Of a DNA stretch of 64,000 nucleotides, positions 8,527-16,433 are shown piece after piece; the first letter of the stretch is position 1; every line of letters begins with the position of its first letter. This stretch comes from an uncultured Oscillospiraceae bacterium (GTDB taxonomy: Bacteria > Bacillota > Clostridia > Oscillospirales > Oscillospiraceae): positions 29,009 through 93,008 of the forward strand of contig CALWVV010000010.1 of NCBI GenBank assembly GCA_944385035.1, read 5' to 3'. A program made the position numbers and the translations under genes. The notes below the pieces were generated by a model. It was not told the origin of the DNA. It saw only the letters and a list, made by a program, of their open reading frames with translations, and did not search any database.

Positions 8527-10074
8527 TCAAATTAGAGACATGGTGACCCGGACAGTGATCGGCTGGGCGGGATTGGGCTGGTCCCCCCAAATAAGCTGTG
8601 CGGCGGTGCCGTCCATGCCCACATAGCCCGGAGCGTTTACCTCCGCCTGCACCCGTACGCCACAGGAAAAGGTCTGTTCAAGTTGCGTGTTGGGAGGCGT
8701 AAGGGGGGTGGAGCACAGCTCTGCCAGTTCCTGCTCCATTTGGTCGATTTCATTTTTGGAGGTGAGCAGGGGCCAGGGCCGGGCGGCGCAGGACAGGGCC
8801 AGGATCAGATCATCGTCAATGGCCTGGTCCAACTGATAGGGGGTGTAGTTTCGCCCCTCCTCTTCCAGCACTGCCGGGTCCAGAACAGCGGTGTAGGAGA
8901 AAGAAGTCCCTGGGCTGTTAGGAGAAAATTCAATGGTGTCAATGACCCAGTTGGGGGAATCGTGCCAGGGCAGTTCAATGACCCACTGTCCGTCCCGATT
9001 GAATAAGATGTCTTCGGATGCGCCGGGGACGCGGCGGATGTGGAATGCATTATAGTTTTCCGCCAGTTGAGCAGGGGAGGTGATCCTGTCCGGGTGGGGC
9101 GGCTGATAGCTTACATTGATCAGAATGTTCTGACTCAGCAGCACAAGGGCCGTTCCGGCGGCCAAAAGCGGAATCCGCCAGACGAGACCTTTGGGCCGGG
9201 CAGTGTAGCACAGATCCTCGTCCCAGGGGAGGACCTGTCCGTCCTTACAGGTACGCCAGCAGCGGTAGTTGCGCCATAGGCTGTAAATGGGAAGGTAAAA
9301 TCCCTCGCCCCGGAAAATCACAGCCATGGTGCGGTTTCTGGCCTGGGTCAAGGTCAGCCGTCCCCCCTCGGGGGTGCGAACCTCCAGACCCATGATCCAC
9401 TTGCCGGGGGTGGTGCCGAACAGGGTGAGAAACAGCGGCTCCAGCACAAAGGCCGTTAAAGTCTGTGCCAGGGAGGAGAGGAAAAAGACCTGTACAAAGA
9501 CGAAGGGGATGATGAACGCAGCATAATAGAGTGCGGGACTGACCGGGTCAGCCGTTTGATAGTCGTGGAGGACATAGAGCTGAATGGCCAGCCAGGGGAG
9601 CCCGTACAGCAGGGTATCCAGCCTCCGGGCAAAAAAGCGCCGCCAGGGGGACGGGGTGTTGTCCAAGCTGTCCCGCTGCCGTTCCAGGTGGGGACCGTTG
9701 GGGGCGGGTCTGCGCTCCAACTCCTCCAGCCAGGGCTCCGGGTCCAAAGCCCGATAGTCCGTACCGCTGGCCAGCAGAGACTGGCAGACCTCCCCGGCCC
9801 GGTCCAGGGCACCCCGGTCAGAATCCAGGGCAGCAAGCTGTTCCTCCAGCGCCTGGGTCAAGGTGAGCTCCCCGGCTTCCAGGCGGCGGATGGAGTCCAA
9901 GTCCAGGTGAAGCTGCCGCAGCAGCTTGATCCTCTTTAATGTATGGGCGTCAGAGGGGGAATAGTCCCGGTAGTTGTTTTTCAGACGCTGGGGGGAGAGA
10001 AAACCCTCCTGCTCATAAAACCGAATACTGGCACGGGGCAAGCCGACTTGTTGTTCCAATTCCTTAATTGTCAT
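8527..10074 (-). CDS. MerR-type HTH fused to RDD membrane domain
   Basis: A 515-residue fusion. Residues 1-70 are a MerR winged helix (TIKELEQQVGLPRASIRFYE, RLKNNYRDYS) followed by a helical dimerisation stretch to about 110. Residues 140-270 are an RDD-like membrane domain (RRLDTLLYG start, TPGKWIMGLEVR). Another helix follows near 315-335 and an extracytoplasmic-type C-terminal domain of about 175 residues. So a DNA-binding domain sits on a membrane protein. Function is unknown; a membrane-tethered sensor-regulator is an inference. Its own promoter has a 19-bp spacer, as is typical of MerR-controlled promoters, which suggests autoregulation. Confidence 0.82.
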   Translation of the reverse strand: MTIKELEQQVGLPRASIRFYEQEGFLSPQRLKNNYRDYSPSDAHTLKRIKLLRQLHLDLDSIRRLEAGELTLTQALEEQLAALDSDRGALDRAGEVCQSLLASGTDYRALDPEPWLEELERRPAPNGPHLERQRDSLDNTPSPWRRFFARRLDTLLYGLPWLAIQLYVLHDYQTADPVSPALYYAAFIIPFVFVQVFFLSSLAQTLTAFVLEPLFLTLFGTTPGKWIMGLEVRTPEGGRLTLTQARNRTMAVIFRGEGFYLPIYSLWRNYRCWRTCKDGQVLPWDEDLCYTARPKGLVWRIPLLAAGTALVLLSQNILINVSYQPPHPDRITSPAQLAENYNAFHIRRVPGASEDILFNRDGQWVIELPWHDSPNWVIDTIEFSPNSPGTSFSYTAVLDPAVLEEEGRNYTPYQLDQAIDDDLILALSCAARPWPLLTSKNEIDQMEQELAELCSTPLTPPNTQLEQTFSCGVRVQAEVNAPGYVGMDGTAAQLIWGDQPNPAQPITVRVTMSLI

Positions 10075-10096
10075 GGAAATCGCCTCCTTTGCCCTG

Positions 10097-10127
10097 AGTG
10101 TACAGTATCAAGGCTCTTTACAGTCAA
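10097..10127 (-). promoter_or_regulatory. MerR-type promoter with 19-bp spacer
   Basis: On the minus strand TTGACT (10122-10127), 19-bp spacer, TACACT (10097-10102), with AAGGAGG and the ATG of the MerR-RDD gene following. A 19-bp spacer is too long for efficient unaided initiation and is the classical target of MerR activators. Confidence 0.6.
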
Positions 10128-10160
10128 GCACTTTCTGCAAAAAAGTCCCAATTTTTGTAT

Positions 10161-10188
10161 ATTCCCGCCCCTGGAGAGGGGCGGGAAT
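10161..10188 (-). terminator. hairpin behind tex
   Basis: Inverted repeat ATTCCCGCCCC / GGGGCGGGAAT with a six-base loop, 33 bases behind the tex stop. No immediate T-run on the minus strand, so it is a weak terminator or an mRNA-end hairpin. Confidence 0.5.
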
Positions 10189-10220
10189 GAGAAATTGAGA
10201 TTTTGATTGCTGCAAAACCG

Positions 10221-12371
10221 TTACTGTGGCTTTTTCATGGTGAGGCTGATGCGCTTTTTCTTCTCGTCCACCTCAATGACCCAAACGGTGACGATGTCCC
10301 CCACGGTGAGCAGCTCGGAGGGGTGGCGTACCCGCCGGGGCAGCTTGCTGATGTGGACCAGGCCGTCCTGGTGGACGCCGATGTCTACAAACACGCCGAA
10401 GTCAATGACGTTTCGCACGGTACCCTGAAGCTCCATGCCGGGCTTTAGGTCCTTGGCCTCCATGACGTCGGTGCGGAGGATGGGGGGCGGCAGCTCATCA
10501 CGAGGGTCCCGTCCGGGTTTCATCAGCTCCTTGATGATGTCAGCCAGAGTGGGAGCGCCTGCGCCGCACAGCTCGGCCAGCCGCTCCAGCCCGATGGCCT
10601 CTGCCTTCTCTTTAAGCTCTGACAGGTTTCCGGCCTTTACATCCTCTAATGTGTAGCCGCACTGGGACAGCAGCTTTTCCGCCGCGGCGTAGCTCTCCGG
10701 GTGGACGCCGGTGTTATCCAGCACGCTTTTGCTCTCGGGCACACGGAGAAAGCCCGCGCACTGCTCAAAGGCCTTCGGGCCCAGCTTCGGCACCTTCAGG
10801 AGCTGCTTGCGGGTGGTGAAGGCCCCGTTCTCCTCCCGGTAGGCCACCAGGTTTTTGGCGGTGGCGGCAGTCAGGCCGCTGACCCGCTGGAGCAGAGAAG
10901 GGGAGGCGGTGTTGGCGTCCACACCCACGGCATTGACGCAGTCCTCCACCACGCCGTCCAGGGTCTCACCCAGGCGGGCCTGGGGCATGTCGTGCTGATA
11001 CTGGCCCACGCCGATGGCCTTGGGGTCGATTTTCACCAGCTCGGCCAGGGGGTCCTGGAGCCGCCGGGCGATGGACACGGCGCTGCGGAGGTTTACGTCA
11101 AACTGGGGAAACTCCTCGGCGGCCAGCTTGCTGGCGGAGTAGACGGAGGCTCCCGCTTCGCTGACGATCATGTAGGACACCCCGCCGCCCACTTTGCGGA
11201 TGAGTTCCACGGTCATCTGCTCGGTCTCCCGGCTGGCGGTGCCGTTGCCGATGGCGATGTGCTCCACTCCGTACTTGCGGATGAGGGCGGAGAGCTTGTC
11301 GATGCACTCCTGCTTCTGCCGCTGGCCATGGGTGGGGTAGACCACGGTGGTGTCCAAAACCTTGCCGGTTCCGTCTACTACAGCTACTTTACAGCCCATG
11401 CGGTATCCGGGGTCCAGACCCATAGTTACCTTGCCCTTGACGGGGGGCTGCATGAGCAGGGGCTTTAGGTTCAGGGCAAACATGTGGATGGCTCCCTCGT
11501 TGGCCTGGTCGGTGAGGGTATTGCGGATTTCCCGCTCCATGGAGGGCTCGATCAGGCGGTCATAGGCATCGTCAGCAGCCGCACGGACAAAGTCCATGGC
11601 GGCCGCGCCGGGGACGGTCATGCGCCGTACCGCCACATGGGCGGTCTCGGGGTCCAGCTCCACCGATACCTTTAAAATTTCCTCCCGCTCGCCCCGGTTG
11701 ATGGCCAGCACCTGATAGCCCTGAGCCTTGCCCACCGGGACCTTAAAATCATAGTAGAGGCGGTAGACGCTGTCCTCGGGTTCCTTCTGGGCGGCCTTGG
11801 ATACCAGCATACCCCGGCGCAGGAACAGCTCCCGCAGCTCCTTGCGGATGTCGGCGTTGTCGGAGATCTCCTCGGCAATGATATCGCTGGCCCCCTGGAG
11901 GGCGTCTTCCACAGTTTCGACCCCCTTTTCCGGGTCCACAAAGGGGAGGGCGGCCTGGTCGGGGACCACCGCCGGGCCCCGGTCAAACAGCAGCCGGGCC
12001 AGAGGCTCCAGGCCCTTTTCCCGTGCAATGGTGGCGCGGGTGCGGCGCTTTTGCTTATAGGGGCGGTACAGGTCCTCCACCTCGGCCAGTGTGGCGGCGG
12101 CGTCGATGGCGGCGGAGAGCTCGTCGGTGAGCTTCCCCTGATTTTCGATGGAGGACTTTACCTCGCCTTTCCGCGCGTCCAGATTGCGCAGGTATTGCAG
12201 CCGGTCAGCGAGCTGGCGCAGAAGCTGGTCATCCATGGAGCCGTGAAGCTCCTTGCGGTAGCGGGCGATGAAGGGGATGGTGGCTCCCTCGTCAATGAGC
12301 TTGACCACGTTTTCCACCTGCTGCTGGGTGCGGCCCAACTCTTGGGCCAGGGTTTCGATCATGGGGTCCAT
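10221..12371 (-). CDS. tex: Tex family transcription accessory protein
   Basis: A 716-residue cytoplasmic nucleic-acid-binding protein of the Tex/Spt6-like family. Order: helical N-terminal Tex domain (1-200), YqgF/RNase-H-like fold (about 320-450, TMGLDPGYRMGCKVAVVD), helix-hairpin-helix repeats (about 490-560, LLQRVSGLTAATAKNLVAYRE), and a C-terminal S1 domain (about 640-710, GTVRNVIDFGVFVDIGVHQD). Full family length. Binds RNA and is linked to transcription fidelity and stress tolerance in other bacteria. AAAGGAG lies ahead of the ATG. Monocistronic on the evidence of flanking hairpin and spacing. Confidence 0.95.
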   Translation of the reverse strand: MDPMIETLAQELGRTQQQVENVVKLIDEGATIPFIARYRKELHGSMDDQLLRQLADRLQYLRNLDARKGEVKSSIENQGKLTDELSAAIDAAATLAEVEDLYRPYKQKRRTRATIAREKGLEPLARLLFDRGPAVVPDQAALPFVDPEKGVETVEDALQGASDIIAEEISDNADIRKELRELFLRRGMLVSKAAQKEPEDSVYRLYYDFKVPVGKAQGYQVLAINRGEREEILKVSVELDPETAHVAVRRMTVPGAAAMDFVRAAADDAYDRLIEPSMEREIRNTLTDQANEGAIHMFALNLKPLLMQPPVKGKVTMGLDPGYRMGCKVAVVDGTGKVLDTTVVYPTHGQRQKQECIDKLSALIRKYGVEHIAIGNGTASRETEQMTVELIRKVGGGVSYMIVSEAGASVYSASKLAAEEFPQFDVNLRSAVSIARRLQDPLAELVKIDPKAIGVGQYQHDMPQARLGETLDGVVEDCVNAVGVDANTASPSLLQRVSGLTAATAKNLVAYREENGAFTTRKQLLKVPKLGPKAFEQCAGFLRVPESKSVLDNTGVHPESYAAAEKLLSQCGYTLEDVKAGNLSELKEKAEAIGLERLAELCGAGAPTLADIIKELMKPGRDPRDELPPPILRTDVMEAKDLKPGMELQGTVRNVIDFGVFVDIGVHQDGLVHISKLPRRVRHPSELLTVGDIVTVWVIEVDEKKKRISLTMKKPQ

Positions 12372-12461
12372 GGGGCATTCTCCTTTGTATCGGGCATTCT
12401 CGCCCTGGAAATTTCCATTTCAGTTTAGCGGAAAGAAGGGAAAAAGTCCAGCGCGGGTTTT

Positions 12462-12968
12462 CTACCAGCGCAGTTCCATCTCCCAGCAGTCCAGTTCCGG
12501 ATTAAAGCTGGGGGTGAGAGTGGTATCAGGCTTCAGATGATTCACCGGGTTTTCATGTTGGACATCAACCGCGTAAGTAATGGTGAAGGAGTTGGAGTTG
12601 AGAATGGTGATCAAAAGTTCACGATTGGAAAAACAGCATTTGCTGTGGTCAGAGCAGAACCGGGGCGGGGTACTGGCGTGGGCGGGAAGACGGACATAGG
12701 CAAGACGCCGGGAAGGAAGGGACTGCTGGAGCAAACCCTTGTAGTCCCATTGGGAATCCTCCTGAGCCGATACATAAGGGGAGAGGAGGACGACAGCGCC
12801 GGTGGAGACGCTCCAGAGATAGGGCTCGTCCCATTTGGTCATTCCCCGGCACAGGGGGCACATGAGCTTGGGGAGGATTACAAGGTAGAAGGCGATCAGC
12901 GCCGTGATGAGTGCGGCGATGCACAGAACCCGTTCCAATTTGCTGCTTTTGGAAAATAGATGTTTCAT
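12462..12968 (-). CDS. membrane-anchored protein, unknown function
   Basis: A 168-residue protein with a basic N-terminus, one membrane helix near residues 14-35 (VLCIAALITALIAFYLVILP) and an extracytoplasmic remainder that begins with a CPLC motif. Cysteines recur near the middle (FCSDHSKCC), so disulfides or metal binding are possible. ATG 12968 is preferred to the far upstream ATG at 13004 because GAGGT lies eight bases before it. It is divergent from the small XRE regulator at 13101, which might control it across their AT-rich shared intergenic region. No family recognised. Confidence 0.6.
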   Translation of the reverse strand: MKHLFSKSSKLERVLCIAALITALIAFYLVILPKLMCPLCRGMTKWDEPYLWSVSTGAVVLLSPYVSAQEDSQWDYKGLLQQSLPSRRLAYVRLPAHASTPPRFCSDHSKCCFSNRELLITILNSNSFTITYAVDVQHENPVNHLKPDTTLTPSFNPELDCWEMELRW

Positions 12969-13100
12969 AGTCTTTACCTCAATTACATATTTATATAATT
13001 TCAATGCCTTAATATGATTATAATTACATAATTATGGTTTTCAATATCTGATAAAAAGAAAATGAAAAGTGTACACTGTAACCAGAGTGAGGTGAGGCCC

Positions 13101-13328
13101 ATGAAAGAGTCTTATCATAGCCTTTATCGCACGATGGGACTGAACATCATGTATTATCGGAACCTGCGCGATTTCAGCCAAGATGAACTAGGTGCTATGG
13201 TAGATAAGGATCAAAGTCATATTAGCAAAATTGAACGGGGAAGCGTTGGAATCTCGTTGGACACCCTATTTGACATCGCCAAAGCCCTGAATGTGGACCC
13301 CTATCTGCTATTAAAACCCAAGGAATAG
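13101..13328 (+). CDS. small XRE-family helix-turn-helix regulator
   Basis: A 75-residue protein that is essentially one Cro/C1-type HTH domain: MGLNIMYYRNLRDFSQDELG, then KDQSHISKIERGSVGISLDT as turn and recognition helix, then FDIAKALNVDPYLLL. No effector domain, so it probably acts as a simple dimeric repressor. ATG 13101 has GAGGTGAGG upstream. It is transcribed away from the membrane-anchored protein at 12462-12968, with an AT-rich region between them holding likely divergent promoters. It ends in a very strong terminator. Confidence 0.88.
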   Translation: MKESYHSLYRTMGLNIMYYRNLRDFSQDELGAMVDKDQSHISKIERGSVGISLDTLFDIAKALNVDPYLLLKPKE

Positions 13329-13366
13329 GCCTTTGCCTGACGAAAACAGGCAAAGGCCCATTTTTT
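13328..13366 (+). terminator. intrinsic terminator of the XRE gene
   Basis: 12-bp perfect stem GGCCTTTGCCTG / CAGGCAAAGGCC, seven-base loop, then ATTTTTT. The 5' arm begins at the stop codon. Confidence 0.92.
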
Positions 13367-13432
13367 ATCTAGCATACCGTGTAATAAGCTACCAGATAAA
13401 TGTTACATTTCTGTTAAAATTCACAAAATCCA

Positions 13433-13461
13433 TTGACAGACAAATGGAATCGGTTTACAAT
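13433..13461 (+). promoter_or_regulatory. near-consensus promoter of a gene-poor locus
   Basis: TTGACA (13433-13438), 17-bp spacer, TACAAT (13456-13461). One of the best promoters in the window, yet no ordinary gene follows within 700 bases. Confidence 0.75.
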
Positions 13462-13679
13462 AACAATATCCACTGGGGCACGCCCCAAAAGTGGCCTGGC
13501 TTTGTGATTTTATTGTCTCAGGAAAAGAAATTTTCGCTTCTGAATCATTTTTTTGCGAGATTTCATATTCCTGACCTGCGCGGTAAAATTGCGGCCGGTG
13601 AAAAGGGTATTCCTTTACAGCCTTTGAAAGAAAAGAATCTTGTTCGATCAAAACTGCCAAGAGGGAGAGAAGCACTAAA

Positions 13680-13757
13680 ATGATTCGCTGGAATTATGTT
13701 AAGTACCGTACCCCCTACCAATCAGACGAATGGATTTCCTGTGTTGTATCCCGCTGA
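13680..13757 (+). CDS. possible 25-residue peptide
   Basis: ATG with GAGGGAGAG ten bases upstream, reading MIRWNYVKYR then TPYQSDEWIS to a TGA 22 bases before the terminator stem. Rich in aromatic and polar residues. It may be a leader peptide of the locus; no family known. Confidence 0.3.
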   Translation: MIRWNYVKYRTPYQSDEWISCVVSR

Positions 13758-13779
13758 GGATAGCTCCATACACAAGCCT

Positions 13780-13811
13780 CCATCGTTTGTCTGGCAGACG
13801 ATGGCTTTTTT
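13780..13811 (+). terminator. intrinsic terminator
   Basis: Stem CCATCGT / ACGATGG with an 11-base loop and six Ts. It separates the 25-codon frame from the 43-residue gene that follows. Confidence 0.85.
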
Positions 13812-13849
13812 ATACCCTTTTTGAAACAAACAGAGAGGAGGCGACAAGC

Positions 13850-13981
13850 ATGACGATGCCGAAGTATGACGTCAACAACATTTGGTCCAGAGTTCGCAGT
13901 GATGTAGATGTGGACGATCTGATTTTTGACGCTGAGGGTTACAGCGCCAAGGAGGACGACAAAGTATGCAGCGACCGGTGA
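13850..13981 (+). CDS. 43-residue acidic protein, unknown
   Basis: Starts MTMPKYDVNNIWSRVRS and continues with an Asp-rich middle (DVDVDDLIFDAEG) to CSDR. GAGAGGAGG with seven-base spacing makes this the best translation start in the region. No signal peptide and no membrane helix. A second short frame starts inside its last codons. It lies between two strong terminators, so either read-through past 13811 or a promoter near 13812-13840 must supply its mRNA. Function unknown; a small regulatory or RiPP-precursor-like peptide is possible, but there is no modifying enzyme nearby. Confidence 0.5.
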   Translation: MTMPKYDVNNIWSRVRSDVDVDDLIFDAEGYSAKEDDKVCSDR

Positions 13982-14022
13982 CGGCCGAATGTGGTCAGCG
14001 TGCGGCTGACGAAGAAAAGTAA
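13966..14022 (+). CDS. possible 18-residue overlapping peptide
   Basis: ATG overlapping the end of the 43-residue frame, with GGAGG ten bases upstream (13951-13955), reading MQRPVTAECGQRAADEEK and stopping at the first base of the terminator stem. The overlap suggests translational coupling, but such a short frame may be chance. Confidence 0.25.
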   Translation: MQRPVTAECGQRAADEEK

Positions 14023-14065
14023 ACACCGCAGCAGAGCTTCTCACGATCTGCTGCGGTGTTTTTTT
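14023..14065 (+). terminator. intrinsic terminator
   Basis: 13-bp perfect stem ACACCGCAGCAGA / TCTGCTGCGGTGT followed by seven Ts. Confidence 0.92.
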
Positions 14066-14265
14066 GTCCTTTTACGGGGGGAGAGAGGAGGGGCAGGGGA
14101 GATATTTCTCTGTCCGAAAGAGCACGATTACCCAAAAAGAAGCCTCGATTATTCCACGGGAAGGGGTTGCTTTCTTGGGAAGATTATACTAAAATAAAAA
14201 ACAAGTGACGATAATCTACTCCCGCAAGAAAATTGCTCGGGGGAGCACTATGGAGGTCGATCAAC

Positions 14266-16245
14266 ATGAGAAAAGTTCAGTTTACCGAGACCGTTCTGCG
14301 TGACGCGAACCAGTCGCTGATCGCAACCCGTCTGCCTTACAGCAAGTTTGAGTCCATTCTGGAGACCATGGACAAGGCCGGCTATTACTCCGCCGAGGTC
14401 TGGGGCGGCGCCACCTTTGATGTGTGCCTGCGTTACCTGCAGGAAGATCCCTGGGAGCGCCTGCGCAAGATCCGGGCCAAAATGCCCAACACCAAGCTCC
14501 AGATGCTCCTCCGTGGCCAGAATATCCTGGGCTACAAGCACTACCCCGACGATGTGGTGCGCAAGTTCGTGGAGTATTCCGTGAAAAACGGCATCGACAT
14601 CATCCGTATTTTCGACGCTCTGAACGATGTGCGCAACCTGGAAGTGGCCATCGACGAGACGGTCAAGCAGGGCGCCCACGCCTCCGGTACCATCTGCTTC
14701 ACCACCAGCCCCGTGCACACCTTGGAAAAGAATGTCCAGATGGTCAAGGACCTGAAGAGCATGGGCGTCAAGTCCATCTGCATTAAGGATATGGCCGGCA
14801 TCATGGGCCCCAAGGAGGCCTATGACCTGTCCGCCGCCATCAAGGACGCGGTGCCTGAGCTGCCCCTGGTCATCCACACCCACTGCACCACCGGTCTGGC
14901 CTTTATGACCTGCCTGAAGGCGGTTGAGGCCGGCGCCGACGTGCTGGACACCGCCATCTCCCCCATGTCCGGCGGCACCGCCCAGCCTGCCACCGAGACC
15001 CTGGCCTATGCCCTGCGTGGTCTGGGCTATGAGGTGGACCTGGACGACAAGGTCCTGGTGAAGATGGCCGACTACTTCAAGGGCGTCCGGGCCGATTTCC
15101 TGAAGGACGGCACCCTGGATCCCATCTCCATGGCTACCGACACCCAGTGCCTCAACTATCAGATTCCCGGCGGCATGCTGTCTAACCTCATTTCCCAGCT
15201 GAAGATGATGAACGCCATTGATAAGCTGGACGAGGCTCTGGCTGAGACCCCCAAGGTCCGTGCCGACATGGGCTATCCTCCTCTGGTCACCCCCACCAGC
15301 CAGATGGTGGGCTCCCAGGCCGTGCAGAATGTGCTGGCCGGCGAGCGCTACAAGGTGGTCGGCAAGGAGATCAAGGCCTATTGCCGCGGCGAGTACGGCC
15401 GTACTCCCGCCCCCATTGACCCCGCCATCCAGAAGAAGATCCTGGGCGACACCCCCCTGGTGAAGGGCCGCTTTGCCGACTCCCTGGAGCCCGAGTTTGA
15501 GAAGACCAAGAAGGAGCTGGCCGGCGTTGCCAAGAGCGACGAGGATGTGCTCAGCTACATCGCCTTCCCCCAGGTGGCCATGGCCTTCTTCAAAGACCGC
15601 GAGGCCGGCTTCCCCAAGAAGGAGGCTGCCAAGAAGCCCGCTGCTCCTGCCGCCCCCAAGAAGGAGGATCTGCCTCCCATGCCCGCCTGGCAGGGCCACG
15701 TGTACTACACCAACACCCCCGCTGTTACCAGCGCCGGGTACACCGCCCGTCCCATCCAGCCCTTTGCCGCCAGCTATCAGCCCCCCCACCTGGTGATGGG
15801 CGCCCGTGATAACTGCCCCGGCACTTACACCATCACCATCGACGGCAAGTCCTATGAGGTGGCCATCGCCTCCGCTGACGGCGCCGCCCCTGCTGCTCCG
15901 GTTGCCGCCGCTCCCGTGGCTGCCGCTCCTGTGGCCGCCCCCGTGGCTGCTCCTGCTGCTGCCCCCGCTCCGGCTCCCGCTCCCGCTCCTGCCGCCGCCC
16001 CTGCTGCTGCTCCTGCCGCTGTGGCTGCCGGCGAGACCGCTGTGAAGAGCCCCATGCCCGGCAACATCTTTAAGGTGGAGTGCTCCGTGGGTCAGAGCGT
16101 TAAGGCCGGCGACGTGCTGGTGGTGCTGGAAGCCATGAAGATGGAGATCGAGGTCTCCGCTCCCGTGGACGGCACCGTGAAGGCTGTGTCCGCCGCTGTG
16201 GGCACCGCTGTGAACACCGACGACCTGCTGGTCACTCTGGGTTAA
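14266..16245 (+). CDS. oadA: biotin-dependent carboxyltransferase, OadA/PycB type
   Basis: A 659-residue carboxyltransferase-biotin carrier protein: either the alpha subunit of oxaloacetate decarboxylase or subunit B of two-subunit pyruvate carboxylase. Residues 1-270 form the HMGL-like TIM barrel (FTETVLRDANQS, RIFDALNDVRN, IHTHCTTGLA metal site), 290-470 the conserved carboxylase domain, about 545-590 an Ala/Pro-rich hinge, and 590-659 the biotinyl domain with AMKM, biotin lysine at residue 625. GGAGG eight bases before ATG. No oadB, oadG or biotin carboxylase gene is near, so sequence context cannot settle which complex it serves. Confidence 0.92.
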   Translation: MRKVQFTETVLRDANQSLIATRLPYSKFESILETMDKAGYYSAEVWGGATFDVCLRYLQEDPWERLRKIRAKMPNTKLQMLLRGQNILGYKHYPDDVVRKFVEYSVKNGIDIIRIFDALNDVRNLEVAIDETVKQGAHASGTICFTTSPVHTLEKNVQMVKDLKSMGVKSICIKDMAGIMGPKEAYDLSAAIKDAVPELPLVIHTHCTTGLAFMTCLKAVEAGADVLDTAISPMSGGTAQPATETLAYALRGLGYEVDLDDKVLVKMADYFKGVRADFLKDGTLDPISMATDTQCLNYQIPGGMLSNLISQLKMMNAIDKLDEALAETPKVRADMGYPPLVTPTSQMVGSQAVQNVLAGERYKVVGKEIKAYCRGEYGRTPAPIDPAIQKKILGDTPLVKGRFADSLEPEFEKTKKELAGVAKSDEDVLSYIAFPQVAMAFFKDREAGFPKKEAAKKPAAPAAPKKEDLPPMPAWQGHVYYTNTPAVTSAGYTARPIQPFAASYQPPHLVMGARDNCPGTYTITIDGKSYEVAIASADGAAPAAPVAAAPVAAAPVAAPVAAPAAAPAPAPAPAPAAAPAAAPAAVAAGETAVKSPMPGNIFKVECSVGQSVKAGDVLVVLEAMKMEIEVSAPVDGTVKAVSAAVGTAVNTDDLLVTLG

Positions 16246-16260
16246 GGCTTTCGATTATTT

Positions 16261-16297
16261 CAGGCTCTCCGGGAACTCCGGAGAGCCTGCTTTTTTT
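16261..16297 (+). terminator. intrinsic terminator of oadA
   Basis: 12-bp perfect stem CAGGCTCTCCGG / CCGGAGAGCCTG, five-base loop, then CTTTTTTT. Confidence 0.92.
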
Positions 16298-16299
16298 CC

Positions 16300-16328
16300 T
16301 TGAAAATACCAATTGCCCGTGATACAAT
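16300..16328 (+). promoter_or_regulatory. promoter of rmlA
   Basis: TTGAAA (16300-16305), 17-bp spacer, TACAAT (16323-16328). A weak hairpin GAGTCG / CGGCTC with six Ts follows at 16347-16373 in the leader and could attenuate transcription. Confidence 0.65.
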
Positions 16329-16433
16329 TCAAGGTACGGAATAAGGGAGTCGGAGAAAAAACGGCTCTTTTTTCCCATTTTTCAAACGAAGGATGAAATA
16401 AGGAAACGGTTATGCCGTGAAAGGAGGCCCTCC

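Larger units (their letters stand above)
13468..13811 (+). ncRNA. putative noncoding or leader transcript
   Basis: Predicted transcript from the promoter at 13433-13461 to the terminator ending at 13811, about 345 nucleotides. Its 5' end can fold into a small hairpin (CACTGGGGC / GCCCC..AGTG, about 13470-13493). The body is AT-rich compared with neighbours. It is not recognisably 6S RNA, tmRNA, RNase P RNA or SRP RNA. It contains one 25-codon frame (13680-13757). The region has no convincing conventional gene on either strand. RNA boundaries are inferred from promoter and terminator only. Confidence 0.4.

Noticed and set aside
13333-13683. 116-codon frame on the plus strand across the promoter at 13433
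   Set aside because: Starts inside the XRE terminator, has no ribosome-binding site and reads through a promoter; composition is not protein-like. The opposing 84-codon frame (13421-13675) is rejected on the same grounds.
13468-13811. 6S RNA, tmRNA, RNase P RNA or SRP RNA
   Set aside because: None of the diagnostic conserved segments or long closing stems could be found in this stretch.
14248-15789. 513-codon open frame on the minus strand, opposite oadA
   Set aside because: It mirrors a highly expressed GC-rich gene whose codon bias removes stops from the opposite strand; no ribosome-binding site and no protein-like motif. Same for long antisense frames at 21965-23995, 46054-47637 and 57300-58907.
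15885-16035. Short repeated GCC/CCT units suggesting a tandem repeat or CRISPR
   Set aside because: They encode the Ala/Pro hinge ahead of the biotin domain; there are no spacers and no fixed repeat unit.
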